From: Pseudomonadales bacterium
Lineage (GTDB): Bacteria > Pseudomonadota > Gammaproteobacteria > Pseudomonadales > Azotimanducaceae
Direction of reading: 5' to 3'
Length of the DNA stretch: 41,008 nt
Assembly (NCBI GenBank): GCA_022448085.1
Contig: JAKUTH010000023.1
Span: forward strand, 1 to 41,008
Position numbers and translations under genes: made by a program. Under the pieces are notes generated by a model. That model saw only the letters and a program-made list of their open reading frames with translations, ran no database searches and had not been told where the DNA came from. Positions 7,848 through 16,520 of the stretch are shown here, piece after piece (within the stretch, counting starts at the first letter, position 1; every line of letters begins with the position of its first letter).

Positions 7848-8486
7848 CTAGTCGTGATGCTCTGGATAGCTTGCGGCGAGTTGTCGAATTGCTGAGGGAG
7901 CGGTTTTGTTATTGAGTGCGTCCATGACTTTTAGCGCACACTTCCTTGGCGAATTGTTGGCGGTGTCTACCTCTACGTCGTAGACCATGTGCTCGTGGAC
8001 CTTCTCGAAGTGCCATGTGGCCGTACCTGGAAAACGCCCCGGGCGTTCGGATTCGCGTTGACGGACAACGTCCAACGGGCAACGTACACCGACGACCGTA
8101 ACCTCGAATTCAACGAGGACGCGGGCATAATCTGCGACGAAAGATTCTTCAAAAAGAAGATCGTCGATGATGACATTCAATCCGCCGCGGGCGATGGCGG
8201 CTATGGCGCGCCGCATTCCCTTGAGTAGTTTGTGCCCATGATCGCCAAATCGAACGGCCGTGACCGATTCGCCGTTTAGGTCGGTAGGGGCGATATTCAG
8301 CCCGTCTGCCCCAGTTGTGCCTTCGGCGGAGTTGAACCCACGATAACGCCCCGGTAAGCCGTCGCGAAATTGATCCAGTGCAACGTGCTGGTATGGGTCG
8401 TGGAGTAGTTGCTGCAACATCATGGCGAGCGTCGTCTTCCCCGAGCTCGACGAACCGTTTAGTAGAATGATAGATCCATTGTCCAT
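7848..8486 (-). CDS. Chloramphenicol-phosphotransferase-like P-loop kinase
   Basis: The 212-residue protein has a Walker A motif, LLNGSSSSGKTTLA, at the N-terminus, followed by VALDQFRDGLPGRYRGF and a long VIIDDLLFEESF segment. This layout matches the CPT family of small-molecule ATP kinases, in which an acidic residue after the P-loop acts as base. Whether it acts on chloramphenicol is unlikely to be general, since most relatives have no known substrate. It follows the PfkB kinase gene on the minus strand after 26 bases and is probably co-transcribed with it. Its 3' end nearly touches the convergent isomerase gene. Confidence 0.78.
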   Translation of the reverse strand: MDNGSIILLNGSSSSGKTTLAMMLQQLLHDPYQHVALDQFRDGLPGRYRGFNSAEGTTGADGLNIAPTDLNGESVTAVRFGDHGHKLLKGMRRAIAAIARGGLNVIIDDLLFEESFVADYARVLVEFEVTVVGVRCPLDVVRQRESERPGRFPGTATWHFEKVHEHMVYDVEVDTANNSPRKCALKVMDALNNKTAPSAIRQLAASYPEHHD

Positions 8487-8512
8487 TACGTCATGTTAGC
8501 GATGCCAAATCG

Positions 8513-9445
8513 CTATAACCAGCTCGGTCGTTCGTTCCATGCAGTGGTGTATCGTTCTACAAGATTGTCCAAGTGATGTTCTTGGGTTCCGAACGACTCG
8601 ATATTGATACTTGCGACGACGGCGCCGCACCGAACGGCGTCGCGGTAGCTTGCTCCCAGCAGTTGAGCGTGGACATAGCCCGCCCGAAAGGCATCGCCAC
8701 AACCGGTTGGATCGAGCGGTCGAATAGGTACCACCGCAGACTCAGTTCCTTCGCTGTCACCACACATCCAGCGGGCTCCGTGTGAACCCTCGGTGATAAC
8801 GAGTTCCATGATGTTGTCGACGTCGGTGTGCGTTCGTAACGTGTCGTATTCAAATTGATTCATGATTATCCGATTCGATAGTTCTACCAGTGTTTGGCAG
8901 TCAGTCGCACTGAAATCCGTGATCCCCTGGCCTGGATCAGTCAAAAAGGGCGTACCACGTCCCTTCAGAATACCCGCAGCGGCGATCATGTTGGCCGGGA
9001 TATCGGGCGCGATGATAGCGTAATCGATGGCATGCTTTTCGTGGATAACCCGGCGTAGATGCATTTCGAATTCTGGGGTTCTTGTTGGACCGGGGTAAAA
9101 ACCGGTGAATTGATTGCCTTTGATATCCGTAAAGATGAACGCGTGTGAAGAATGAGGAGCGGTTTCGACCCGGACGATTCCGTCTTGATCTATTGCCATT
9201 CGCGACAGGTGTGCTTGATAGTCGTCGTCAAGATCACGGCCCGTAAATACGAAAGGAATCGGGTCATGGCCTAGGCACTTTAGACTGTATGCGAGGTTCA
9301 TGGCACAGCCGCCAAAATGTCGGTGGAGTCGATCGAGATGGATCGAAAAATTCAGTCCACGGTGGCTCGGCAGCTCGTCGAAATCGTTTACATACGTGGC
9401 GACGTAGTCGATAGCAAGGGTACCGGTAATTAATATGCGCGCCAT
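8513..9445 (-). CDS. PfkB-family carbohydrate/nucleoside kinase
   Basis: The 310-residue ribokinase-fold kinase has an N-terminal substrate glycine motif (HFGGCAMNLAYSLKCLG, residues 43-59) and the C-terminal PfkB signature DPTGCGDAFRAGY, whose D251 is the catalytic base. Adenosine/nucleoside kinases and sugar kinases share this fold. The gene is divergent from a CNT nucleoside transporter, with only 53 bases between starts, so nucleoside (adenosine-type) phosphorylation after uptake is the most economical reading; that is inference. The ATG start is backed by AGGAGG eight bases upstream. The CPT-like kinase follows in the same operon. Confidence 0.85.
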   Translation of the reverse strand: MARILITGTLAIDYVATYVNDFDELPSHRGLNFSIHLDRLHRHFGGCAMNLAYSLKCLGHDPIPFVFTGRDLDDDYQAHLSRMAIDQDGIVRVETAPHSSHAFIFTDIKGNQFTGFYPGPTRTPEFEMHLRRVIHEKHAIDYAIIAPDIPANMIAAAGILKGRGTPFLTDPGQGITDFSATDCQTLVELSNRIIMNQFEYDTLRTHTDVDNIMELVITEGSHGARWMCGDSEGTESAVVPIRPLDPTGCGDAFRAGYVHAQLLGASYRDAVRCGAVVASINIESFGTQEHHLDNLVERYTTAWNERPSWL

Positions 9446-9498
9446 GACACATCCTCCTTCGAGTAAACTCTAGTCGGTCTATCAACGGATGGCCCTTT

Positions 9499-10731
9499 GT
9501 GCAAGGACTGATTGGTCTCATTGGATTATTGGCGTTCGCGTGGTTGTTTAGCGAGAACCGTGGCGCTGTGCGCGTTAAACAATTAGCAATCGCTCTTTTC
9601 ATCCAAGTCGTGCTCGCATACGTGCTCTTGAATATTGGATTTTTTCGTCACGCGCTGCTATCGCTTAACGAGATCGTGTATGCAATGGAAGCGGCGACGC
9701 GTGAAGGGACCAGGCTTGTGTTTGGTTTCTTGGGGGGTGACACGAATCTACCGTTTGAATTAACCGGTGATTCGATGCCTTACATTTTCGCCTTCAGGGT
9801 ACTACCTCAGATCCTAGTCTTCAGTGTAGTCGTTGCTTTACTTTGGCATTGGCGGGTCCTGCCAATTGTCATCCGTGGGTTTTCCTGGGTATTACGCCGC
9901 TCGTTGGGTGTCGGTGGTGCTGTGGGAGTTGCTGCGTCGGCGAGCGTATTCCTTGGGATGGTGGAAGCCCCGTTAGTTATCCGAGCTTATCTGCGTAACC
10001 TGTCGCGTTCTGAATTGTTCGTCGTGATGACCTGTGGTATGTCAACGGTCGCGGGGTCCATCATGGTGTTGTATGCGAACGTGTTGACGCCGGTGATCGA
10101 TGGGGCCATAGGGCACGTGTTGACTGCGTCCGTCATCAACGTGGTAGGAGCCGTGTTGGTTTCGCGCGTTCTAATCCCGGAAGAGCGGATCACCGAAGGC
10201 GGCGATCTGGCCGATGCGCTCAGCTATGAGAGTTCCATGGACGCGGTGGCCCGCGGCACCATGGATGGTGTGAGGCTGGTGGTCAATGTTGGCGCTATGG
10301 TGATCGTCTTGATGAGCTTGGTTGGCCTCGTTAACTACATGCTCGGGAACTTTATGGTCTCCGGTGAGCCTTTGACGTTGCAGTGGTTAGTGGGATGGGT
10401 CTTCGCTCCTATCGCGTGGATCATGGGCGTTGATTGGGTAGATGCGCAAACTGCTGGGGCCCTTTTGGGAACTAAGTTAATCTTGAACGAATTGGTAGCC
10501 TATCTTGAATTTGGTGCGCTGGGAGATTCTTTACTACCGAATACACGACTCATCCTTACGTATGCGCTGTGTGGCTTCACGAACTTTGGTAGCTTGGGCA
10601 TTCTGATAGGCGGCGTGAGTGCGTTGGTTCCAGAACGGCGCAAAGACTTGTTAACGCTTGGCCCCAAAACGCTGCTTTCGGGTACGTTGGTGGCGTGTTT
10701 GACGGGAACCATTGTTGGAATCGTTGGATAG
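9499..10731 (+). CDS. Concentrative nucleoside transporter (CNT/NupC family)
   Basis: The 410-residue polytopic membrane protein has the CNT layout: an N-terminal helix pair, a gate region with SVFLGMVEAPLVIRAYL, STVAGSIMVLYANVL, and the C-terminal signature GTKLILNELVAYLEF (consensus G-x-K-x3-N-E-x-V-A-Y), then ALCGFTNFGSLGILIGG. CNT proteins import nucleosides with H+ or Na+ at the inner membrane. The start is GTG 9499; the ATG at 9489 is in another frame. It is divergent from the PfkB kinase, giving a coherent uptake and phosphorylation pair. The 3' end is three bases from the convergent threonine aldolase stop. Confidence 0.92.
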   Translation: MQGLIGLIGLLAFAWLFSENRGAVRVKQLAIALFIQVVLAYVLLNIGFFRHALLSLNEIVYAMEAATREGTRLVFGFLGGDTNLPFELTGDSMPYIFAFRVLPQILVFSVVVALLWHWRVLPIVIRGFSWVLRRSLGVGGAVGVAASASVFLGMVEAPLVIRAYLRNLSRSELFVVMTCGMSTVAGSIMVLYANVLTPVIDGAIGHVLTASVINVVGAVLVSRVLIPEERITEGGDLADALSYESSMDAVARGTMDGVRLVVNVGAMVIVLMSLVGLVNYMLGNFMVSGEPLTLQWLVGWVFAPIAWIMGVDWVDAQTAGALLGTKLILNELVAYLEFGALGDSLLPNTRLILTYALCGFTNFGSLGILIGGVSALVPERRKDLLTLGPKTLLSGTLVACLTGTIVGIVG

Positions 10732-10734
10732 CTT

Positions 10735-11706
10735 CTAAATTGCGTTGAGCACGAATTCGATGTCGTTTCGGGTGATATCGAGGTGTACCACCCATCTTGA
10801 CCCTGAGGTCAATACATCTTTCCGCGCGAGCCTCGCACGGACGTCGTCAAGCTGTGGCACATCAACAAATACCATGTTGGTTGCTTGTTTGATTGAAGTC
10901 CCTACTTTTTCTCGAAGCCCATGGGCCAGGCTAGTCGCATGCTCGTGGTCTTCGGCTAGGCGGTCGACGTGGTGTTCAAGTGCATACAAGCCTGCTGCAG
11001 CAAGGATACCTGCTTGACGCATGCCACCGCCAAGCATCTTGCGCCAACGCCGGGCAGCGTGAATAAATTCGTGCGACCCGACCAGAACGGAACCGGCGGG
11101 CGCACCAAGACCCTTCGAAAGACACACGGAGACGGAATCGACAAGGGAACCGTATGCCGCTACGGATACGCCTTCGTCGACAGCTGCATTGAATAAGCGA
11201 GCACCGTCGAGATGCAGATTGAGTCCACGACGGCGACAAACATCGGCCGCTTGCGCGACGTATTCGACGCTCAAAGGCTTGCCGGCTTGCGTGTTTTCGA
11301 GACACAAAAGTCGCGTACGCGCGAAATGATAATCGTCGGGTTTAATTGCCGCGATTACGGCATCGAGGGCTAATGTGCCATCAGCCTCAAATGGCAGGGG
11401 CTGGGGTTGAATTCCTCCCAATACGGCGGCTCCACCTGCTTCAAATCGGTAGGTATGAGCGTCTTCTCCAGCAATGTACTCGTCACCTCGGCCGCAGTGG
11501 CTTAACAAGGCGCACAAGTTAGATTGAGTTCCGGTTGCCACGAATAAACCGTCTTCGGCACCGAGGAGATCGGCAACGAACTGTTCTAGGTTATTGACCG
11601 TAGGATCCTCTCCGTAAACATCGTCGCCAACTTGCGCTCGTGCCATCGCTTCACGCATCGCTTCGGTCGGCTGCGTGACCGTATCGGACCGGAGATCTAT
11701 CGACAT
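10735..11706 (-). CDS. ltaE: Low-specificity L-threonine aldolase
   Basis: The 323-residue PLP fold-type I enzyme has the family opening IDLRSDTVTQPT, GDDVYGEDPTVN, LHLDGARLFNA with the PLP-binding Asp, and the Schiff-base Lys in CLSKGLGAPAGS (K198). It cleaves L-threonine or allo-threonine to glycine and acetaldehyde. Length is slightly below the E. coli enzyme. It is the last gene of the minus-strand run that starts with the SMP-30 protein. The 35-base gap to exbD allows co-transcription, but there is no functional link I can see. Confidence 0.92.
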   Translation of the reverse strand: MSIDLRSDTVTQPTEAMREAMARAQVGDDVYGEDPTVNNLEQFVADLLGAEDGLFVATGTQSNLCALLSHCGRGDEYIAGEDAHTYRFEAGGAAVLGGIQPQPLPFEADGTLALDAVIAAIKPDDYHFARTRLLCLENTQAGKPLSVEYVAQAADVCRRRGLNLHLDGARLFNAAVDEGVSVAAYGSLVDSVSVCLSKGLGAPAGSVLVGSHEFIHAARRWRKMLGGGMRQAGILAAAGLYALEHHVDRLAEDHEHATSLAHGLREKVGTSIKQATNMVFVDVPQLDDVRARLARKDVLTSGSRWVVHLDITRNDIEFVLNAI

Positions 11707-11741
11707 GTTAGAACGTGGGACTCGGAGTCCTGGTGAGGCTG

Positions 11742-12155
11742 TTAGTTAGCCGCTGCTAACGAAACGTTGTAGACACCAGCCTGTCGTGCGGAGTCCATGA
11801 CGAGAATCATAGTCTCCGTTTTCGAGTCTTTGTGCGGCTGGATGATGACGGGTGCTTCGGGATTTTCAGCATGCAATCGCTCTATGTTTGCGCGAACAGA
11901 GCGTGGGTCCACATCACGTTGCGCGATCATGATGCGATCGCGGTTGCTAATACGAACGACGATACTCTTCTTGTCCGGATCGACTGTTTTTGGCTTGTCG
12001 TCTTCGGGTTGGTTTACATCGAGGCCGATTTCTTTAACGAAAGTCGCCGTCACGATAAAGAAGATGAGCATGATGAACACCACGTCCAACATCGGTGTCA
12101 GATTGATCTTCTCGTCGTCTTCGTTTTCGCTACTAGATCCGAAGCCTTTACGCAC
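11742..12155 (-). CDS. exbD: ExbD/TolR-family biopolymer transport protein
   Basis: The 137-residue protein has a charged cytoplasmic N-terminus, one transmembrane helix PMLDVVFIMLIFFIVTATF carrying the conserved Asp that conducts protons, then a periplasmic domain ending in ILVMDSARQAGVYNVSLA. ExbD works with ExbB to energise TonB-dependent outer-membrane uptake. No exbB or tonB is in the window, so this is an orphan copy whose partner must be elsewhere. The start is GTG 12155 with GAGGA six bases upstream. It sits 40 bases downstream of tctA on the same strand, which hints that an outer-membrane step could accompany the Tct uptake system (inference). Confidence 0.88.
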   Translation of the reverse strand: MRKGFGSSSENEDDEKINLTPMLDVVFIMLIFFIVTATFVKEIGLDVNQPEDDKPKTVDPDKKSIVVRISNRDRIMIAQRDVDPRSVRANIERLHAENPEAPVIIQPHKDSKTETMILVMDSARQAGVYNVSLAAAN

Positions 12156-12195
12156 GGGATGTCCTCAACTTTCGTGAGCGGCGGCTATGTTAACG

Positions 12196-13680
12196 CTAAT
12201 CACGCGGATTTCCACCGCGACGAAGGTCATTTGCGATTCTCACGAGAGGAATCGTCCAAACGATTAAACAAACCGTGAGAAGCGTCGCGCTCAGCGGCGA
12301 TTGGAAAAAAATGGTTAACGAACCCTCAGAGAGATAGAGCGTGCGTCGCAAATTCTCCTCGAGCATTCCGCTCAGAATAAATCCGAGCAACAACGGTGCT
12401 AAAGGAAAACCGGCAGACCGAAGTAGAAAAGCGGCCAAACCGATACCGAGCATGAGGAAGATGTCGAATGGATTCATGGTCGTCAGATACACGCCGAGCA
12501 TGGAAAAGGCGATGACAAAGGGAATGAGGATTTTCCGAGATAAGTAGATGACCCGTGAGATATACGGGATCAACGGCAGATTTAGTGCCAGCAAAATGAG
12601 ATTGCCGATATACATCGACACGATGACGCCCCAGAAAACACCAGGTTCCGTTTCGAGTAGCCTTGGTCCGGGCTGAATGCCATAACTGAGCATTACGCCG
12701 AGCAATATCGCGGTCGTACCTGAACCTGGTATACCGAGGGTTAACAGAGGAACGAATGAACCGGTACATGCCGCGTTATTTGCGGATTCGGGTGCGGCAA
12801 TTCCCCGTACGCGGTTTACCTTTTTGTGGAGACGGCGTTCGGTATCGTAGGCGATGAAACTTGCCAGCGTCGCACCAGCGCCGGGCAAAACGCCGATCAA
12901 GAAACCCAGCACAGAACTTCGCGAAACGGTTGGTGCCATATCTCGAGCGTCGCCGGGATAAAGGCGTACGCTATTTTTTCCAGGCGAGGGGATTGGCCCT
13001 TCCGATCGATCTGTCGTCATCCGGAATGCTTCGGCGAGTGCGAATGTCGCCATGGCGAGCAGAATGAAGGGTATGCCGTCCGATAGGTCGAGTTGGCCAA
13101 AAGTAAATCGCTGCACCCCAGCGGAGGGATCGGTCCCGATAGTCCCCAACATAAGTCCGATTACGGCGGCAATTAGCGACGTGAGAATTTGGCCGCGATC
13201 GGCGAAAGCGGCAACGCTGCTTAGAGCAATCACGAGAATGAGGGCGTAGTCGGGAGATTGAAATTGGATGGCTATCGCCGCTAACGAAGATGCGAACAGT
13301 AATAGTGCGATAGCGCCCAATGACCCGCCAACAAATGAGGAGTAGGCAGCTATAGCGAGCGCCCGTCCGGCTTGGCCTGCGCGAGCCATCGGATAACCGT
13401 CAAAAGACGTTGCGACCGTCGAGGCCACGCCGGGCGCATTGATCAAAATGGATGAAGTGGAGCCACCGAATACGGCACCGTAATAGACGCCGGCCATCAT
13501 GATTAGTCCGGCGGCTGGATCGAGTCCGTAACTGATTGGGATCATCAGCGCGATCGCAGTGATGGGTCCTAGACCTGGCAACATGCCGATAAACGTTCCG
13601 ACGACGCAGCCGATAACAACCCAACATAGGTTTATTGGGTCGACCGCTGTTGCGATACCAGTGCTTATGCCCTCCCACAC
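12196..13680 (-). CDS. tctA: Tripartite tricarboxylate transporter, large membrane subunit TctA
   Basis: The 494-residue, roughly 12-helix membrane protein has the TctA hallmarks GMLPGLGPITAIALMIP near the N-terminus, GVYYGAVFGGSTSSILINAPG, and the repeat-half motif GVLPGAGATLASFIAYDTE plus LTLGIPGSGTTAILLG. It forms the translocation pore of a solute-binding-protein-dependent carboxylate importer with TctB and TctC. The start is GTG 13680 with GGAG nine bases upstream, five bases after tctB ends. Order on the minus strand is lactonase, tctC, tctB, tctA. The substrate is likely an organic acid but cannot be read from sequence. Confidence 0.93.
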   Translation of the reverse strand: MWEGISTGIATAVDPINLCWVVIGCVVGTFIGMLPGLGPITAIALMIPISYGLDPAAGLIMMAGVYYGAVFGGSTSSILINAPGVASTVATSFDGYPMARAGQAGRALAIAAYSSFVGGSLGAIALLLFASSLAAIAIQFQSPDYALILVIALSSVAAFADRGQILTSLIAAVIGLMLGTIGTDPSAGVQRFTFGQLDLSDGIPFILLAMATFALAEAFRMTTDRSEGPIPSPGKNSVRLYPGDARDMAPTVSRSSVLGFLIGVLPGAGATLASFIAYDTERRLHKKVNRVRGIAAPESANNAACTGSFVPLLTLGIPGSGTTAILLGVMLSYGIQPGPRLLETEPGVFWGVIVSMYIGNLILLALNLPLIPYISRVIYLSRKILIPFVIAFSMLGVYLTTMNPFDIFLMLGIGLAAFLLRSAGFPLAPLLLGFILSGMLEENLRRTLYLSEGSLTIFFQSPLSATLLTVCLIVWTIPLVRIANDLRRGGNPRD

Positions 13681-13685
13681 AGTTA

Positions 13686-14120
13686 TTAGCTCCAGAACGT
13701 GCCGGGTTCAACATAGACGCCGAGTAATATCTCGATCAATAACCAGCCGCCGAGACTGGCAAGCAGAGGCGCCAAAATGAAGATGTGCCAGCGTTTTTCG
13801 CCCATGATCATTAGACAACTAACAAGTAACAGTATAAGAGCGGGCCAAACACCAACTCGCGGCAGGAGCAATCCAAACCCAATGATGGATGCCGATATTG
13901 ATGTGAGCCGGAGGAGATTGTGTCGTGGAACATGGACGCGCATACCCCTTACGAGCAAAAATGTTGACAGTAGGATCAATATTGAACCGTAGGCAATGGG
14001 CAGCGTTCGGGAATTCACGGGTTCTGCCGCAGACCATGGGTCGAGAGTGATCCCATAGGCAAACCATACATAGACCACCCCAAACGCCAGCAAGATTGAA
14101 GGTAGAGCTCGTCCTTTCAA
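13686..14120 (-). CDS. tctB: Tripartite tricarboxylate transporter, small membrane subunit TctB
   Basis: The 144-residue protein has about four hydrophobic helices and the usual TctB loop with SRTLPIAYGSILILLSTFLL. It forms the small membrane subunit with TctA. Translation starts at TTG 14120, which overlaps the tctC TGA (TTGA, 14117-14120), so it is probably coupled. Conservation in this family is low, so the call rests on position between tctC and tctA as well as on the helix pattern. Confidence 0.85.
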   Translation of the reverse strand: MKGRALPSILLAFGVVYVWFAYGITLDPWSAAEPVNSRTLPIAYGSILILLSTFLLVRGMRVHVPRHNLLRLTSISASIIGFGLLLPRVGVWPALILLLVSCLMIMGEKRWHIFILAPLLASLGGWLLIEILLGVYVEPGTFWS

Positions 14121-15070
14121 TTGATGAACCCGAGTTTAGTCAGTGTCGTTCGAAGCAATTTCTCCTGTTCGAGCAGGTAGTTGGCAAAGGCATTGCCGGC
14201 AAGGTCTAAAGGCGTCCAACCGCGCTTCTGCAGCGCAGCGTTCCATTCATTCGTTTGTCTTAATTCGTGAAATTGCTCGATTAGTTCGATCTTTCTCTTG
14301 GGAGGAAGTTGGGGTTGAGCAAAGATGCCGCGCCAGTTAGCAAAGGCAACGTCGTGGCCTAACTCTTGCAACGTTGGTACATCGGCGATCGTTTCGATGC
14401 GTTCGGCTGCGGTTACCGCAAGCGCTCGTACTTGGCCCGAATCTAGAAAGGGCATGGTTTCGCCCAACCCCGTTGAAAGCAAACGAACTTCCCCACTTAA
14501 CAGCGCCAACATTGCTTTCGCACCGCCGTCGTAAGGTAAATAACGTACCTCACGAGGGTTGACGTTGATGGACGATAGCGCGAGTGCAAGCACGATGTGG
14601 TCGAGACTCCCGCGGACCGAACCGCCTCCCACTACTACCGTTGATGGTCGTGATTTGAACGTGGTGGAAAGTTGGCTCCACGTTAAAATCGGATCATCAG
14701 CGCGCACCACGAAAATTCCGTAATCCGCAATAAGGCCAACGATGGGCGTGAGGTCGCGGAAACTTTGCGGAAATAGGCCTTGTAGGCTCCTGACGATCAG
14801 GGGTGTTGAATTAACGAGCACCGCATCTCGATAACGCGAACGATTTTCGAGGTACTGACTCAAAGCTCGACCTCCGCCCCCGCCGGGCATATTTTCGTAA
14901 CTGATGCTTTCGTATTGGCCGAATGTTTTGAAGATTCTGCCAATTTCCCGAGCGGTACCGTCAAGACCGCCGCCAGGACCGGCAGGGATGACAAAGTGTA
15001 ATCGATCCGCATAACTGCAGGACGACGCCAACAGAATCAGAGCGAGACGTATTCTTTGTGGGCGTTGCAT
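14117..15070 (-). CDS. tctC: Tripartite tricarboxylate transporter substrate-binding protein TctC
   Basis: The 317-residue periplasmic binding protein has an N-terminal signal peptide (LALILLASSCSYA; a Cys is present but the context is not a clean lipobox) and the Bug/TctC opening LHFVIPAGPGGGLDGTAREIGR. Later family blocks include VVVGGGSVRGSLDHIVLALA, RYLPYDGGAKAMLALLSGEV, and RALAVTAAERIETIADVPTLQELG. It delivers an organic acid to TctAB. ATG 15070 follows the stop of the SMP-30 gene directly (TAAATG), so the lactonase and transporter are one operon. Confidence 0.93.
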   Translation of the reverse strand: MQRPQRIRLALILLASSCSYADRLHFVIPAGPGGGLDGTAREIGRIFKTFGQYESISYENMPGGGGGRALSQYLENRSRYRDAVLVNSTPLIVRSLQGLFPQSFRDLTPIVGLIADYGIFVVRADDPILTWSQLSTTFKSRPSTVVVGGGSVRGSLDHIVLALALSSINVNPREVRYLPYDGGAKAMLALLSGEVRLLSTGLGETMPFLDSGQVRALAVTAAERIETIADVPTLQELGHDVAFANWRGIFAQPQLPPKRKIELIEQFHELRQTNEWNAALQKRGWTPLDLAGNAFANYLLEQEKLLRTTLTKLGFIN

Positions 15071-15997
15071 TTAGAGATTTAGGAAGTTAAGCGGCAGTCC
15101 AGGTTTTTCCCACGGCAGGCGAATAAGTTGTCCGGTGGAAGACAGCGTGACGAACGCTGTCTGGAGGCCGTCTCCGCCAAAACAAATATTTGTGGTGAGT
15201 CGGTCAGGCATTGGAACAAAGGATGGTGCTTTGTTGTGAGGAGATAGCGTTGTGATACCACCGTCGATAAGGGTCGCAACGCAAATGCCTCCCTCTGCGT
15301 CGACCGCGAGTGAATCGAACATGAAATAGCCGTTCCGACCTTGTAACAAACGTCCGCCGTCTGGCCGATCCGCTCGTACTTGGTTCAAGACGCCGGGCCC
15401 CGATAGTGGAAACGCCCACAAACGACCTGTTGGTGTTTCGGCAACGTAAAGTTCGTTCTCGTCGGGGGAAAGACCAATACCGTTCGGAGCCTCTAGAGGA
15501 AAAATGATTTCTTCTACGCTTGACCCGTCGGCCTGCGCGTAAAACACGCCGGTGCGGTCTCGATCCCTCGGGCGATTTTTCCCGTGATCTGTGAACCAGA
15601 AACCTCCGGATCGGTCGAAAACAAGGTCGTTAGGCCCGCGCAAGGGAACGTTGTTGGCATGTGTATACAGCGTCTCGACTTCGCCGGTTTCGAGGTTCAC
15701 GCGTTCAATGCGTCCGCCCTGATAATCCTCTGCCTGATCTCCTGGAAAAATGCGCCCACTCCTTTCGATCCAATCGAAGCCACCATTGTTGCAAATGTAG
15801 CAGTAGCCTCCGGGTCCGATTGCGGCGCCATTGGGACCGCCACCGATCTGAGCGATTACATCGGTGCTGCCATCAGGCAAAACCCGAGTAAGGGTTGCGC
15901 GTTCGATTTCGACCAGGATGATCGTACCGTCTGGCATCGCGATCGGACCTTCGGGGAAACGTAAACCACTGGTGACCAGCGTCGGATTTTCGTTCAT
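15071..15997 (-). CDS. SMP-30/gluconolactonase-family lactonase
   Basis: The six-bladed beta-propeller of the SMP-30/gluconolactonase/LRE family has the metal-site residues E18 in RFPEGPI (counting from TTG 16003), N124 in GPNDLVFD, N173 in APNGIGLSPDENELYVAE, and WFTDHGK. These enzymes hydrolyse sugar or related lactones to acids. The open frame reaches TTG 16003, but ATG 15997 has AGGA six bases upstream and is preferred. It is the first gene of the tctCBA operon. A lactonase with a carboxylate importer fits use of an aldonic or sugar acid, though the actual compound is unknown. There is no signal peptide. Confidence 0.87.
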   Translation of the reverse strand: MNENPTLVTSGLRFPEGPIAMPDGTIILVEIERATLTRVLPDGSTDVIAQIGGGPNGAAIGPGGYCYICNNGGFDWIERSGRIFPGDQAEDYQGGRIERVNLETGEVETLYTHANNVPLRGPNDLVFDRSGGFWFTDHGKNRPRDRDRTGVFYAQADGSSVEEIIFPLEAPNGIGLSPDENELYVAETPTGRLWAFPLSGPGVLNQVRADRPDGGRLLQGRNGYFMFDSLAVDAEGGICVATLIDGGITTLSPHNKAPSFVPMPDRLTTNICFGGDGLQTAFVTLSSTGQLIRLPWEKPGLPLNFLNL

Positions 15998-16092
15998 AAA
16001 CAATCCTATTTTGTAGATTACGGATACGGCGGCAACCGCTAGCTTGTAGTATTAGAGCAGTTTGTCATGACGTCGGGTACGGAGTAACCAGA

Positions 16093-16404
16093 TTGATTAG
16101 ATTGGTCGTTGTTTGTTTAGTCGGAGTGTTCGCAGTATCCGGATGCCAAAATTACATGGTGGGTTCCGAAGGACGGACGATCGGCGAATATACGGATGAT
16201 CGGGGAATTCACACGATCGTCAAAGTCCGTCTGATCAAAGAAGCGAGTATTTTGGCACGGCGTATCAACGTCGATGTGCATAAGGGCGTGGTGACTCTCT
16301 ATGGAAGGGTACGGTCGGAATCGGAACGTCGTCGTGCAAAGGAGCTAGTTGTGACCGTCAAAGGTGTCACGACGGTCGAAGACAGACTGTTGGTCAGACC
16401 TTGA
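16093..16404 (+). CDS. BON-domain lipoprotein
   Basis: The 103-residue protein starts at TTG 16093 with GGAG at 16081-16084. A lipoprotein signal peptide ends in VSGCQ (lipobox V-S-G-C), and one BON domain follows, with HTIVKVRLIKEASI, INVDVHKGVVTLYGRV and VVTVKGVTTVEDRL. BON domains bind phospholipid surfaces; two-BON relatives are OsmY and DolP (YraP). This single-BON form is likely anchored in the outer membrane facing the periplasm, with a role in envelope maintenance. It stands alone, divergent from the Tct operon and convergent with hemF. Confidence 0.85.
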   Translation: MIRLVVVCLVGVFAVSGCQNYMVGSEGRTIGEYTDDRGIHTIVKVRLIKEASILARRINVDVHKGVVTLYGRVRSESERRRAKELVVTVKGVTTVEDRLLVRP

Positions 16405-16410
16405 TCCCCC

Positions 16411-16429
16411 ATCCGTTTAGGAGACGGAT
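16411..16429 (+). terminator. Possible hairpin downstream of the BON gene
   Basis: ATCCGT (16411-16416) and ACGGAT (16424-16429) form a six-base stem with a seven-base loop, seven bases after the BON stop. There is no clean T-run immediately after, only CTTTGAG, so intrinsic termination is uncertain. Confidence 0.35.
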
Positions 16430-16454
16430 CTTTGAGACCTTCTAATCCATCCAA

Positions 16455-16520
16455 AACATATTCTAGATTTACCTTTAAATAGTTTTTTTAACTAATTGAA
16501 ATATATATATTTAAAATTAT
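16455..16520. other. AT-rich spacer between convergent BON and hemF genes
   Basis: This stretch is far richer in A and T than its surroundings, with alternating ATATATATAT near 16501 and a seven-T run at 16483-16489 bracketed by TAGTT/AACTA, a small low-GC hairpin that could act as a bidirectional terminator. No ORF, RNA or repeat is recognisable in it. Confidence 0.5.
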
